Below, in pieces: positions 15,831 through 26,918 of a stretch of DNA of 64,000 bases. Position 1 is the stretch's first letter. The number at the start of each line of letters is the position of its first letter. The stretch is from contig NZ_JACIDM010000001.1 of assembly GCF_014196335.1 (NCBI RefSeq), forward strand, positions 496,001 to 560,000. Reading direction: 5' to 3'. A model generated the notes under the pieces. The model saw nothing but the letters and a program-made list of their open reading frames with translations. It was not told the DNA's origin and did no database searches. The position numbers and the translations under genes are program-made. This DNA comes from Brevundimonas lenta (lineage in GTDB: Bacteria; Pseudomonadota; Alphaproteobacteria; Caulobacterales; Caulobacteraceae).

Positions 15831-16715
15831 ATGCGTCGCTTTTTCGTCTGGTCGGCCCTGGCGGCCGTGATCGGCCTCGTCATCGCCGGCGGAGGCTACT
15901 GGGCGTACTGGAATTTCCACGCCCGGTTCCAGCCGGTGACGGTGACCCGCAACCAGGCGGAGATCCAGCGGCTGTTGGACGAGAGCTCGTGGATCTCGGC
16001 CGGCGGCGGGGGCGAGCCGCTTTACGTCATCGGCTATCGCGACTCCCAGGCGATGCAGAACTACGAGCGCGAGGAAGCGCCCAAGCTGCGCGCCGCGGGC
16101 GTCGAGGTGCGGATCATCGTCTTCGCCCGTCCGGATCGCGAGGGCCTGGCCCAGTCGACCGCCGCCGAACGGGCCACCGTCGCCGACCTGTGGCTGACGC
16201 GCGACTGGACCCTTTACCAGCGCTGGACCGCCACCCCGGTGCGCAACTGGACGGCGGCGGGCATTCCGGCGGCGGACGGCAATCTGGCGCGCGCGGCGGT
16301 GGTCGATGCGGGGCGCGAGTTCGTCGCCGCCCTGTCCCGGAACCTCGGCGACGCCGGCCTGCAGATCCAGTATCCGCTGATCATCTGGCGCGATCGCGAG
16401 GGCTTCATGAAGGCCTGCGCCTGTTCGGACAAACGGTCGTGGACCTTCATCCGCGACGACCTGGACGCGCCGGACCAGATCGCACCGGCTGCGGTGAATC
16501 CCGAACAGGGCTTCCCGGCCGATGCGGCGGAGGCGGCGCTGCCCTATCCGGTGCTGGGCCCGCCCGCGGCCGCCACCCCGCCGGAAGGCGTGGTCGATAC
16601 GGCCGCCCCGGCGACGGAGCCCGGGACCGAAGCGCCCCGACCGACCTCGACCCGCCCCGCTGCGCCGCGCAAGGCGCCCGAGGCGACGCAGAGCGCCGAG
16701 ACCACCTTCTTCTAG
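15831..16715 (+). CDS. membrane-anchored conserved hypothetical protein
   Basis: A 294-residue protein, not recognised as a named family. One N-terminal membrane helix (about 5-28, FFVWSALAAVIGLVIAGGGY) is followed by an extracytoplasmic domain. The pattern LYVIGYRDSQAM, VEVRIIVFARPDR, LQIQYPLIIWRDREGFMKAC and the Cys pair ACAC are reminiscent of a thioredoxin-like fold, but no CxxC is present and the assignment is weak. The C-terminal 70 residues are Pro/Ala/Thr-rich and probably disordered. It is convergent with the PLP enzyme gene, with one base between the stops. Confidence 0.65.
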   Translation: MRRFFVWSALAAVIGLVIAGGGYWAYWNFHARFQPVTVTRNQAEIQRLLDESSWISAGGGGEPLYVIGYRDSQAMQNYEREEAPKLRAAGVEVRIIVFARPDREGLAQSTAAERATVADLWLTRDWTLYQRWTATPVRNWTAAGIPAADGNLARAAVVDAGREFVAALSRNLGDAGLQIQYPLIIWRDREGFMKACACSDKRSWTFIRDDLDAPDQIAPAAVNPEQGFPADAAEAALPYPVLGPPAAATPPEGVVDTAAPATEPGTEAPRPTSTRPAAPRKAPEATQSAETTFF

Positions 16716-16716
16716 A

Positions 16717-17883
16717 TCACAGGATCCGGTCGCAGATCTCGATCAGGCGATCGAGGTCGGCGTCGTCCTGGTACAGACCGAAGCCGAAGCGGATGGTGTC
16801 GTCGCGCACGTCGGTGACCACGTTGGCGTCGATCAGCCGCTTGCGCCAGGCCTGGGCGTCCTTGTGCCGGAAGGCGAGGTAGCGGGCGCGGTTCGGCTCG
16901 TTGGTGACCGGGTTCAGCAGTTCGGCCTCGCCCAGCTTGCCGGCCTCGCCCGCGGCGACGGCGTCCTGGAAGCGGCGCATCAGGCCGCGCGCGTGGTCGG
17001 CGATGTCGGCGGTGGAGATCCCCGCCTCGTCCAGCATCCGGCGCACGCCGTTGAAGCGGTAGACCGGCGTGGCCTCGAAGGTGGCGCCCCAGAAGCGGCC
17101 GGCGTCGGCGCGGTACTGCACGCCGTTGGGCGGCCCGGTCAGATTGCCGAACTCGGCGAACCAGCCGGTCGAGACGGGGCGGGGGCAGAAACCGTCCGGC
17201 GCATGCAGGATGCCGCAGCCCTCGCCGCTCATGGCGTATTTGTAGCCGCCGGTGACGTAGAAGATGCGGTCCGCCACCGCCGACAGGTCGGTCGGGACGG
17301 CCATGAAGCTGTGGTAGCCGTCGACCACCACCCACGGGCCCTGCGGGTCGGCCAGGGCGGCCAGATCCTCGACGCGGTCGAACACCTGGCCGGTCTTGAA
17401 GAAGATCTGGCTGATGACGATCAGATCGAAGTCGCCCGCGCGGGCGGCCTCGACGAAGCGCTCGTTGAAGGTCTCGAACGGATGCAGCGGGATGCGCGTG
17501 ACGACCGCCTCTCCGGCCTCTTCCCAGCGCTCGCCCTGGCGGCGGAACGAGTGAAACTCGCCGTCGGTGGACAGGATGCGGACGGGCTTCTTCTCGAAGC
17601 CGGAGAAGATGCGCAGCAGGAAGTCGTGGGTGTTGGGGGCGAACACCACCGTGTCGGGCGACGGCAGGTTCAGTTCCTTCGCGACGTGCTTCTGCGCCTC
17701 GGGCACGGCGTCGCCGAAGATCAGATCCCATTTGCGGTCGGCGAACTGGTTCGCCTCGACCCAGGCCCGCACCTGGCCGTCGAACGAGGCGTCCGGCCAC
17801 AGGTGATGGCTATGCGCCGCGAAATGCAGCCGTTCGGGATCCAGCGACAGGGCGCGGGAGAACAGATCCTTGCGAGCGGCCAT
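16717..17883 (-). CDS. class V aminotransferase-fold PLP-dependent enzyme (kynureninase-like)
   Basis: A 388-residue fold-type I enzyme. VVVDGYHSFMAVP provides the Asp that contacts the PLP pyridine nitrogen. GGYKYAMSGEGCGILHAP provides the Lys that forms the Schiff base. DTVVFAPNTHDFLLRIFSG corresponds to the phosphate/ring-stacking region. The architecture resembles kynureninases and cysteine-desulfurase relatives, but no tryptophan-catabolism gene is nearby, so the substrate is open. The ATG at 17883 is preferred because GGGAG precedes it by seven bases; an in-frame GTG nine codons upstream lacks such a site. Confidence 0.78.
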   Translation of the reverse strand: MAARKDLFSRALSLDPERLHFAAHSHHLWPDASFDGQVRAWVEANQFADRKWDLIFGDAVPEAQKHVAKELNLPSPDTVVFAPNTHDFLLRIFSGFEKKPVRILSTDGEFHSFRRQGERWEEAGEAVVTRIPLHPFETFNERFVEAARAGDFDLIVISQIFFKTGQVFDRVEDLAALADPQGPWVVVDGYHSFMAVPTDLSAVADRIFYVTGGYKYAMSGEGCGILHAPDGFCPRPVSTGWFAEFGNLTGPPNGVQYRADAGRFWGATFEATPVYRFNGVRRMLDEAGISTADIADHARGLMRRFQDAVAAGEAGKLGEAELLNPVTNEPNRARYLAFRHKDAQAWRKRLIDANVVTDVRDDTIRFGFGLYQDDADLDRLIEICDRIL

Positions 17884-18014
17884 CGGAAACTCCCGGCGGT
17901 GATACGACACCGCCGGTCCTAGCCGTCAGCCAACCCACGCTCAAGCAAAGAGCTTGGAGGTTCAGCGCGGTCGCGCTCAAGCAGCGAGCAACCGCGTCGT
18001 GAGCGTTAGCGCCC

Positions 18015-20915
<2,901 letters not shown>

Positions 20916-21154
20916 GGAAAATCCGAAGGCGGGCGAGCGACAAATGGCTCTGGTACGAGGTCCCGGAGGGGCGGCGGTCTGACGCCGCAGAGGGGCCTCG
21001 GCGACGGCGGCCCGAAGCGCCTTTTACAGGCACGTTGCGTGGGGCCGCGCGAACGTTCGAAAACCCCTCGACTTGGGCGCAGCCGGGACTTAAGCACCGG
21101 CCTTATCCCTGTCAACGCGAGGGCTATTGCCGCCCGCAGACGGAGCGCGCCTGC

Positions 21155-22105
21155 ATGAGGCCTTCCCGCGTCCTGTTTCCCGTCGTGATGGCGCTTGCGC
21201 TGACCGTCGCCGCCTGCGGCCGCGGCGGGGGCGACGACCGTCCGCCCGAGGCCGGCGATCGCGCCGTGGCCCGGGTCCAGGACGACACCATCTGGGCCTC
21301 CGACGTGAAGCGCGAGGCGGTGGCGCAGGGCCTGGTCGGCGAGGGCGAGCCGCTGGACGTCTCGTCCGACCTGTTCCGCCGCGTGCTGGAAGAGGTCATC
21401 GACCAGAAGCTGCTGGCCGCCGAGGCCGAGCGCCGTGGTCTGGACAACTCGCCGCTGGCCCAGCGCCGGCTTGAGGCGACCCGCGAACGCATCCTCGGCG
21501 ACATGCTGGTCGAGGCCCAGGTCAACAACACCATCAACGACCGCGCGGTCGAGACCCTGTACCAGGAGCAACTGCGCCTCGCCCGGACGTCCGAGGAAAT
21601 CCGCACCCGCCTGATCCTGTCGCGCACCAAGGCCGAGGCCGACGCCGTGGTCGGCATTCTGAACCAGGGCGCCGCCTTCGAGGCCGTGGCCATGGAGCGG
21701 TCGATCGACGAGGCGACCCGCTTCTCCGGCGGCGACCTCGGCTATTCGACGCTGGACGTCATGCCGCAGGCCTACAGCAACGCCCTTCGCGACCGTCCCG
21801 CCGGTTCGACCGTCGGTCCGTTCCAGACCGAAGGCGGCTGGGCCGTGCTGCGTGTCGAGGACCGACGCCGCGAAACCCCGCCGACGCTGGAGCAGGCGCG
21901 GCCGCAGATCGTCCGTTACCTGACCTATGAAGGCGTGCGGGAGTTGCTTGAGAACCTGCGCGGCAAGGCGAAGGTCGAGGTGCTTCTGGGTTCGGAGGGC
22001 GCGAACTCGCCCGAACCGGCGTCCGCGCCGCGCCCGGCCGCCCCCGCGGCGCCGGCTCCCGCGCCGTCCGCCACCGCCGCCCCCGCGCCCAAGAAAGCCC
22101 CATGA
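21155..22105 (+). CDS. peptidyl-prolyl cis-trans isomerase, parvulin (PpiC/SurA-like) lipoprotein
   Basis: A 316-residue protein. The signal ends in a lipobox (LALTVAAC), predicting a lipid-anchored periplasmic protein. A helical N-domain with a SurA/PrsA-like segment (VLEEVIDQKLLAAEAERRGL) precedes the parvulin domain (about 145-245: EIRTRLILSRTKAEADAV ... GGDLGYSTLDVMPQAY ... VGPFQTEGGWAVLRVEDRR). The tail is Pro/Ala-rich. It would assist folding of exported proteins. The stop overlaps the argJ start as ATGA, an odd but common pairing with an arginine gene. The frame is open from 21035; the ATG at 21155 was chosen for the signal sequence. Confidence 0.88.
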   Translation: MRPSRVLFPVVMALALTVAACGRGGGDDRPPEAGDRAVARVQDDTIWASDVKREAVAQGLVGEGEPLDVSSDLFRRVLEEVIDQKLLAAEAERRGLDNSPLAQRRLEATRERILGDMLVEAQVNNTINDRAVETLYQEQLRLARTSEEIRTRLILSRTKAEADAVVGILNQGAAFEAVAMERSIDEATRFSGGDLGYSTLDVMPQAYSNALRDRPAGSTVGPFQTEGGWAVLRVEDRRRETPPTLEQARPQIVRYLTYEGVRELLENLRGKAKVEVLLGSEGANSPEPASAPRPAAPAAPAPAPSATAAPAPKKAP

Positions 22106-23487
22106 GCAAGACGCCCGCCCCCGGCCGGGGATCGACCGGCCAGAAGATCGAACAGGCTATCGAAAAGGCGCTGGACCCGCTGGCGACCGCGCTGAAGCGC
22201 GCCACCACGCCGCCGAAGACGCCCGCGCCCGCCGCGCCCGGAAAGCCGGGCCTGCAGGTGTCGCCGCTGGCCGTGCCCTTCCCGACCATTCCGCCCATCG
22301 GCGGAGTCGAGATCGCGACCGGCCGCGCCGGCTTCTACAAGCACGAGCGCGAGGACCTTGTGGTGTTCAGCTTCGCGCGCGGCACCAGCTGCGCCGGGGT
22401 GTTCACGCGCCACAAGGTCGGCTCGGCGCCGGTCGACTGGTGCAAGCGCCATCTGGGCGCCGAGGACGGCGGCCGGGACGTCCGCGCCCTGGTGGTCAAC
22501 GCCGGCTGCGCCAACGCCTTCACCGGCAAGGCCGGGGCCGACGCGGCCCGCCGCACGGCTTCCGAGGTCGCCAAACGCTTCGGCTGCCGCCAGCGCGACG
22601 TCATGCTGGCCTCGACCGGGGTGATCGGCGTGGTGCTGGACGACCGCAAGATCGCCGCCCGCCTGCCGGACATCGAGGCCCGTCTGGACGCCGACAACTG
22701 GGCCGCGGCCGGGTCGGCGATCATGACCACCGACACCTTCCCCAAGGGCTCGTACGCCGAGTGCGAGATCGACGGGCACAAGGTGCGCATCGCCGGCATC
22801 GCCAAGGGCTCGGGCATGATCGCGCCCGACATGGCGACCATGCTGGCCTTCATCGTCACCGACGCGAACATCCATCCGAACGTGCTGCAGGCCCTGTTGG
22901 GTCTGCATGTGCGCACGACCTTCAACAGCGTGACGGTCGACGGCGACACCTCGACCAACGACACCTGCCTGCTGTTCGCCACTGGCACGTCCGGCGCGCC
23001 GCGCATCGGCCGGGTCGGCGACCGTCGCCTGAAGGCCTTCGGCGAGGCGCTGGACAGGGTCATGCTGGACCTCGCCCACCAGCTGGTCCGCGACGGCGAG
23101 GGGGCGACCAAATTCGTCCGTGTCACCGTCGACGGCGCGGCCTCGCCCGCCTCGGCCCGCAAACTGGCCAAGTCGATCGCCGACAGTCCGCTGGTGAAGA
23201 CCGCCCTCGCCGGCGAGGACGCCAACTGGGGCCGCGTGGTCATGGCCGTCGGCAAGACCGAGGAAGCCGTCGACCGCGATCGTCTGATGATCAAATTCGG
23301 CCCGCACGTCGCCGCCATCGACGGCGCCCCGTCGCCGGCCTACGACGAGGCGAAGATGAGCGCCTACATGAAGCGGCCCGAGATCGACATCACCGTCGAC
23401 GTCGGCTCCGGCCGGGCCTCGGCCACCGTGTGGACCTGCGACCTGACCAAGCGCTACGTCGAGATCAACGGCGACTATCGCTCGTGA
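22102..23487 (+). CDS. argJ: bifunctional ornithine acetyltransferase / N-acetylglutamate synthase ArgJ
   Basis: A 461-residue enzyme of the cyclic arginine pathway that moves acetyl from N-acetylornithine to glutamate. Family blocks include FARGTSCAGVFT, VVNAGCANAFTGKAG, MLASTGVIG and the self-cleavage site GMIAPDMATMLAFI, where Thr becomes the N-terminus of the beta chain. The C-terminus contains the ArgJ block VDVGSGRASATVWTCDLT. About 50 residues precede the usual family start (VSPLAVPFPTIPPIGGVEIA) and are Pro/Ala/Lys-rich. It overlaps the isomerase gene before it by four bases and mutT after it by four bases. Confidence 0.95.
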   Translation: MSKTPAPGRGSTGQKIEQAIEKALDPLATALKRATTPPKTPAPAAPGKPGLQVSPLAVPFPTIPPIGGVEIATGRAGFYKHEREDLVVFSFARGTSCAGVFTRHKVGSAPVDWCKRHLGAEDGGRDVRALVVNAGCANAFTGKAGADAARRTASEVAKRFGCRQRDVMLASTGVIGVVLDDRKIAARLPDIEARLDADNWAAAGSAIMTTDTFPKGSYAECEIDGHKVRIAGIAKGSGMIAPDMATMLAFIVTDANIHPNVLQALLGLHVRTTFNSVTVDGDTSTNDTCLLFATGTSGAPRIGRVGDRRLKAFGEALDRVMLDLAHQLVRDGEGATKFVRVTVDGAASPASARKLAKSIADSPLVKTALAGEDANWGRVVMAVGKTEEAVDRDRLMIKFGPHVAAIDGAPSPAYDEAKMSAYMKRPEIDITVDVGSGRASATVWTCDLTKRYVEINGDYRS

Positions 23488-23894
23488 GCGAGCCGCTGAA
23501 GACCGTCCTCGTCGTCGCCGTCGCCCTCATCGACACCGACGGCCGCGTGCTCATCGCGCAGCGGCCCGAGGGCAAGCAGCTGGCCGGGCTGTGGGAGTTT
23601 CCGGGCGGCAAGGTCGATCCCGGCGAACGTCCGGAACAGGCCCTGATCCGTGAGCTGAAGGAAGAGCTGGGCATCGATGTGAACGAGGCCTGCCTGGCCC
23701 CGTTCGTGTTTACCAGTCACGCTTACGAGTCCTTTCACCTGTTGATGCCACTGTACCTGTGCCGCCGTTGGTCAGGGGTGGTTCAGGCGCACGAGCATTC
23801 GGCGCTGAAGTGGGTGCGGCCGAACCAGTTGTCGGACTATCCCATGCCCCCGGCCGACGAACCCCTGGTCGCCTGGCTGCGCGACCTGCTCTAG
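23484..23894 (+). CDS. mutT: 8-oxo-dGTP diphosphatase MutT (Nudix)
   Basis: A 136-residue Nudix hydrolase. The Nudix box starts GGKVDPGERPEQALIRELKE and continues ELGI, matching GX5EX7REUXEEXGU. The N-terminal LKTVLVVAVALIDTDGRVLIAQRPEGKQ and WEFPGGK are typical of MutT, which removes 8-oxo-dGTP before it is used by DNA polymerase. The start is a GTG overlapping the argJ stop (GTGA), so translation is coupled. The frame continues upstream inside argJ, but family length supports this start. Confidence 0.92.
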   Translation: MSEPLKTVLVVAVALIDTDGRVLIAQRPEGKQLAGLWEFPGGKVDPGERPEQALIRELKEELGIDVNEACLAPFVFTSHAYESFHLLMPLYLCRRWSGVVQAHEHSALKWVRPNQLSDYPMPPADEPLVAWLRDLL

Positions 23895-23909
23895 CCGAAG
23901 GCCGCGCCG

Positions 23910-24089
23910 ATGGGACGTTTCCTGACCCGCTTCCGGGACGACGAGGACGGCGCGACCGCGATCGAATACGGCCTGATCATCGCCCTGATATTCCTGGCCA
24001 TCCTCGGCTCGCTGACCGCCTTCGGCGACGCGACGAACGGCCTGTTCCAGAAGGCGATGACCGCGATCAACAGCGCGATGGGCGGCTAG
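23910..24089 (+). CDS. Flp/Fap-type (type IVb) pilin
   Basis: A 59-residue protein. A short charged leader ends in DEDGATAIEYGLIIALIFLA, the Flp pilin signature in which prepilin peptidase cleaves after the Gly and the Glu-Tyr pair sits at +5/+6 of the mature pilin. A single hydrophobic helix follows, then a short polar tail ending in INSAMGG. It lies 15 bases after mutT. No tad/cpa assembly genes are in the window, so it is an orphan or additional pilin. The start is fixed by leader length. Confidence 0.9.
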   Translation: MGRFLTRFRDDEDGATAIEYGLIIALIFLAILGSLTAFGDATNGLFQKAMTAINSAMGG

Positions 24090-24092
24090 GGC

Positions 24093-24977
24093 TCACTCCT
24101 CCCCCGTCTGCTCCTTCACGCCGAGCGCATCCGCCAGCCGCATCTTCGCAGAGCCGCGGGGCAGGGGCTTCTGCTGGCTTTCGTGCGGGGCCCAGCCGGC
24201 CAGATGCACGATCTCGAAGGTCGCCGGGATGCGGCCGTCCGGCTCGCCGAACTTTTCCGCATAGAGCTGCGCCGCGCGGGCGACGATGCCGCGCGTCAGG
24301 GGGCGGCCGGCGCCGGTCAGCACATTGGTCTCGCCCATGGCGCGCAGGTCGCGGATCAGGGCGAACAGGTCCGGATAGCGCACCGTCAGCCGGTCCACGT
24401 CCGACACCGGCAGGGCGAAGCCCGCGCGCTGCAGCAGGGCGGCGCCGTCGAAGCCGTCGGCGAAGGGCGACACCCGCGCCTGGGCCCCGCCGCGCTGCTC
24501 CAGCTCGGCCTCGGTCAGGACGGCGCGCAGCTCCTTCAGCGTGCCGGCGCCCAGCAGGGTGCCGACGAACAGGCCGTCCGGCTTCAGGGCGCGGCGGATC
24601 TGGGTCAGGGCGCCGGGCAGGTCGTTGGCCCAGTGCAGGCTCATCAGGCTGACGATCAGGTCCTGGGACTGGTCGGGCAGGGCCAGCGGCGCGTTGCCGG
24701 GCCCCGCGCGCTCGCCGCGACCGCCGACGGTCTTCACCGGACCGACGCGCGCGGCGGCGTCGCTGTCGGCCAGGGCGGTTGCGAACGGGCCCGGATGGGC
24801 GGACAGGTCCGCGACCTCCGGCCACTCGCGGACCAGGGCGTCCAAGCTGTCGACGGCGTTCTGCGCCGCCCGCGCGTGCAGGAAGTCGGCGCCGGCGAAA
24901 CGTTTTTCGCTGCGCTCAAGCCTTGCCGTACGGCGCTGGCTGTCGAAGATGACGGGGGGACCGGAGGAGGGGGACAT
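24093..24977 (-). CDS. SAM-dependent methyltransferase-like protein (BioC / NDUFAF5 type)
   Basis: A 294-residue protein. The N-terminal FDSQRRTARLERSEKRFAGADFLHARAAQ is typical of the NDUFAF5-related group. QDLIVSLMSLHWANDLPGALTQIRRALKPDG is the post-motif region of class I methyltransferases of the BioC type. The glycine-rich SAM loop is not well preserved: after LSAHPGPFATAL there is no DxGxG. Mitochondrial NDUFAF5 helps assemble complex I by arginine hydroxylation, so methylation is not certain. It is convergent with the pilin gene. Its start codon shares bases with that of comF. Confidence 0.75.
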   Translation of the reverse strand: MSPSSGPPVIFDSQRRTARLERSEKRFAGADFLHARAAQNAVDSLDALVREWPEVADLSAHPGPFATALADSDAAARVGPVKTVGGRGERAGPGNAPLALPDQSQDLIVSLMSLHWANDLPGALTQIRRALKPDGLFVGTLLGAGTLKELRAVLTEAELEQRGGAQARVSPFADGFDGAALLQRAGFALPVSDVDRLTVRYPDLFALIRDLRAMGETNVLTGAGRPLTRGIVARAAQLYAEKFGEPDGRIPATFEIVHLAGWAPHESQQKPLPRGSAKMRLADALGVKEQTGEE

Positions 24978-25782
24978 GAGCCTTCAGGATGGGGTCTGGC
25001 GCGAGCGATGGGAAGCCGCGACCGGCGTTGGACGTTCGCTGGGATGGACTCTGGCGCGCGGCGTGGTCGATCTGCTGCTGCCGCCGCTGGCCCACGACAG
25101 TCCGGAGGCGACCGCCGCCGCCGGCCTGACGGCGGACGCCTGGAGCCGCGTCGTCTTTCTCGAGGATCCGGTCTGCGACGGCTGCGGGGCGGGGTTCGAG
25201 ATGGACGGCGGGGCCTTCGCCTCCGACCGCTGCGCCGCCTGCATGGCCCAGCCCTACGCCTTCGCCCGGGCGAGGGCCGCCTGTGTCTACGACGAGGCGT
25301 CGCGCGGCCTGATCCTGAAGTTCAAACACGGCGACCACCAGCCGTTCGCGCCCCTGTTCGCCCGCTGGGTCAGTCGCTCGGCCGCGCCGCTGCTGGCGGA
25401 GGCGGACGCCATCGTGCCCGTACCGCTGCACCGCTTCCGCCTGCTGTCGCGCCGCTTCAACCAGGCCGCCGAGATCGCCCGGCCGCTGGCCCGCGACGCC
25501 GACCTCGACTATCTGCCTGACGCCCTGGTCCGACAGACCCACACCACCTCCCAGGGCGGCAAGTCGGCGCGGGGGCGTCGGCTGAACGTGAAGAAGGCCT
25601 TCGCCGTCACCGAGGCGGGCCGTCGGCGGATCAAGGGCCGCCGCATCCTTCTGGTCGACGACGTGTTGACCACGGGCGCCACCGCCGAGGCCTGCGCCCG
25701 CGCGTTGATCGAGGCCGGCGCCCGCGCCGTGGACCTGGCGATCGTCGCCCGGGTGCGCACGGCGCGCGAAATCACTAAATGA
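24976..25782 (+). CDS. comF: ComF family protein (phosphoribosyltransferase fold)
   Basis: A 268-residue protein. LLPP precedes a zinc-finger-like part with VCDGCGAGF and RCAACMAQPY. The middle has FKHGDHQPFAPLFARW and VPVPLHRFRLLSRRFNQAAEIA. The PRPP-binding loop is ILLVDDVLTTGATAEA. ComF proteins support DNA uptake or handling of single-stranded DNA in several bacteria; their enzyme activity is unproven. The ATG at 24976 overlaps the divergent methyltransferase start (CATG), so the promoters must lie inside the opposing coding regions or a true start lies downstream. Confidence 0.88.
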   Translation: MSLQDGVWRERWEAATGVGRSLGWTLARGVVDLLLPPLAHDSPEATAAAGLTADAWSRVVFLEDPVCDGCGAGFEMDGGAFASDRCAACMAQPYAFARARAACVYDEASRGLILKFKHGDHQPFAPLFARWVSRSAAPLLAEADAIVPVPLHRFRLLSRRFNQAAEIARPLARDADLDYLPDALVRQTHTTSQGGKSARGRRLNVKKAFAVTEAGRRRIKGRRILLVDDVLTTGATAEACARALIEAGARAVDLAIVARVRTAREITK

Positions 25783-25821
25783 GTTGAGGGCCGCCGTTTC
25801 TGGCCCGTGTACGGAGATTAT

Positions 25822-26082
25822 GTGTTGGCCGAAGTCGTCATCTACACCAAGCCGGGCTGCGGCTACTGCTACGCCGCCAAGGACCTGCTGGAGCGCAAGG
25901 GCGTGGAATTCGTCGAGATCGTCGCCTCGGCCGATCCGGCGAAGAAGCAGGAGATGATCCAGCGTTCCAACGGCCGCATGACCTTCCCGCAGATCTTCAT
26001 CGACGGAAAACACGTCGGCGGTTCCGACGACCTGCATGCGCTTGACCGCAAGGGCGAGCTGGACCCATTGCTCGAGGCCTGA
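25822..26082 (+). CDS. grxC: glutaredoxin, GrxC type, with a CGYC active site
   Basis: An 86-residue thioredoxin-fold protein. The active site is KPGCGYCYAAKDLL, where most GrxC proteins read CPYC. TFPQIFIDGKHVGGSDDL gives the cis-Pro and the glutathione-binding GG. It reduces disulfides and glutathione adducts in the cytoplasm. The start is taken as the GTG at 25822 with GGAG five bases upstream; a TTG at 25825 and a GTG at 25807 are alternatives. The stop overlaps the nitrilase-family start (TGATG). Confidence 0.88.
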   Translation: MLAEVVIYTKPGCGYCYAAKDLLERKGVEFVEIVASADPAKKQEMIQRSNGRMTFPQIFIDGKHVGGSDDLHALDRKGELDPLLEA

Positions 26083-26918
26083 TGACCACCCTGCCGATCG
26101 CCCTGATCCAGACCCGCACCCCGGCCTCGCCGGCGGCGGCGTTCGCCCATGTCGAGCCGCTGATCCGCGAGGCTGCGGCGGGCGGGGCGAAGCTGATCCT
26201 GACGCCCGAGGCCACCAATTTCCTCATCCAGGACCGGGCGAAGCGCGACGCCGTGTTGACCACGGCCGACGCCGACGAGGTCGTGCAGAAGCTGCGCGGC
26301 CTGGCCAGGGAGCTGGGCGTCTGGCTGCTGATCGGCTCGGCCATCGTGAAGTCGGGCCACGACGGCGACGACCGCGCCGCCAACCGCTCGATCCTGATCG
26401 ACGACGCGGGCGAGGTCGCTGCGACCTACGACAAGCTGCACGTCTATGACGTCGACCTGCCGACGGGTGAGCGCTGGCGCGAGAGCGCCTCGATCCGGCC
26501 GGGCGATGGCGCCGTGATCGCCGACACGCCGTGGGGCAAGCTCGGCCTGACCATCTGCTACGACATCCGCTTCCCGCAGCTGCATCGGGCGCTGGCGAAG
26601 GCCGGAGCGGTGATGATCTCCGTCCCCGCCGCCTTCACCGTGCCGACCGGCGAGGCGCACTGGGAGACCCTGCTGCGCGCCCGGGCCATCGAGACCGGCG
26701 CCTATGTTCTGGCTCCGGCGCAGGCCGGTACGCACGAGGACGGCCGCCGCACCTGGGGCCGTTCGACCGTGGTCGCGCCCTGGGGCGAGGTGATCGCCAA
26801 CCTCGACAATGACGAACCCGGCGTCCTGTTCGCCACCCTGGATTTCGACGCGGTCGCCCGCGCCCGCAATGCGGTGCCGCAGCTGACCCACGACCGCGAA
26901 TTCGTGCTGCCGTCATGA
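26082..26918 (+). CDS. carbon-nitrogen hydrolase, Nit family (omega-amidase/NIT1-like)
   Basis: A 278-residue nitrilase-superfamily amidase with the full catalytic triad: Glu in LILTPEATNF (about residue 43), Lys in YDKLHVYDVDLP (about 116) and Cys in LTICYDIRFPQL (about 153). The sequence around the Cys and LHVYDVDLPTGERWRES match the Nit1/Nit2 branch, which hydrolyses alpha-ketoglutaramate or deaminated glutathione. The preceding glutaredoxin gene, with overlapping stop and start, favours deaminated-glutathione repair, but this is inference from neighbours. Confidence 0.9.
   Translation: MTTLPIALIQTRTPASPAAAFAHVEPLIREAAAGGAKLILTPEATNFLIQDRAKRDAVLTTADADEVVQKLRGLARELGVWLLIGSAIVKSGHDGDDRAANRSILIDDAGEVAATYDKLHVYDVDLPTGERWRESASIRPGDGAVIADTPWGKLGLTICYDIRFPQLHRALAKAGAVMISVPAAFTVPTGEAHWETLLRARAIETGAYVLAPAQAGTHEDGRRTWGRSTVVAPWGEVIANLDNDEPGVLFATLDFDAVARARNAVPQLTHDREFVLPS

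Noticed and set aside
21087..21115. Sigma-70 promoter for secA (TTGACA on the minus strand at 21115-21110)
   Set aside because: The -35 is perfect, but the hexamer 17 bases on (TAAGTC) is a poor -10, so I did not list it as a feature.
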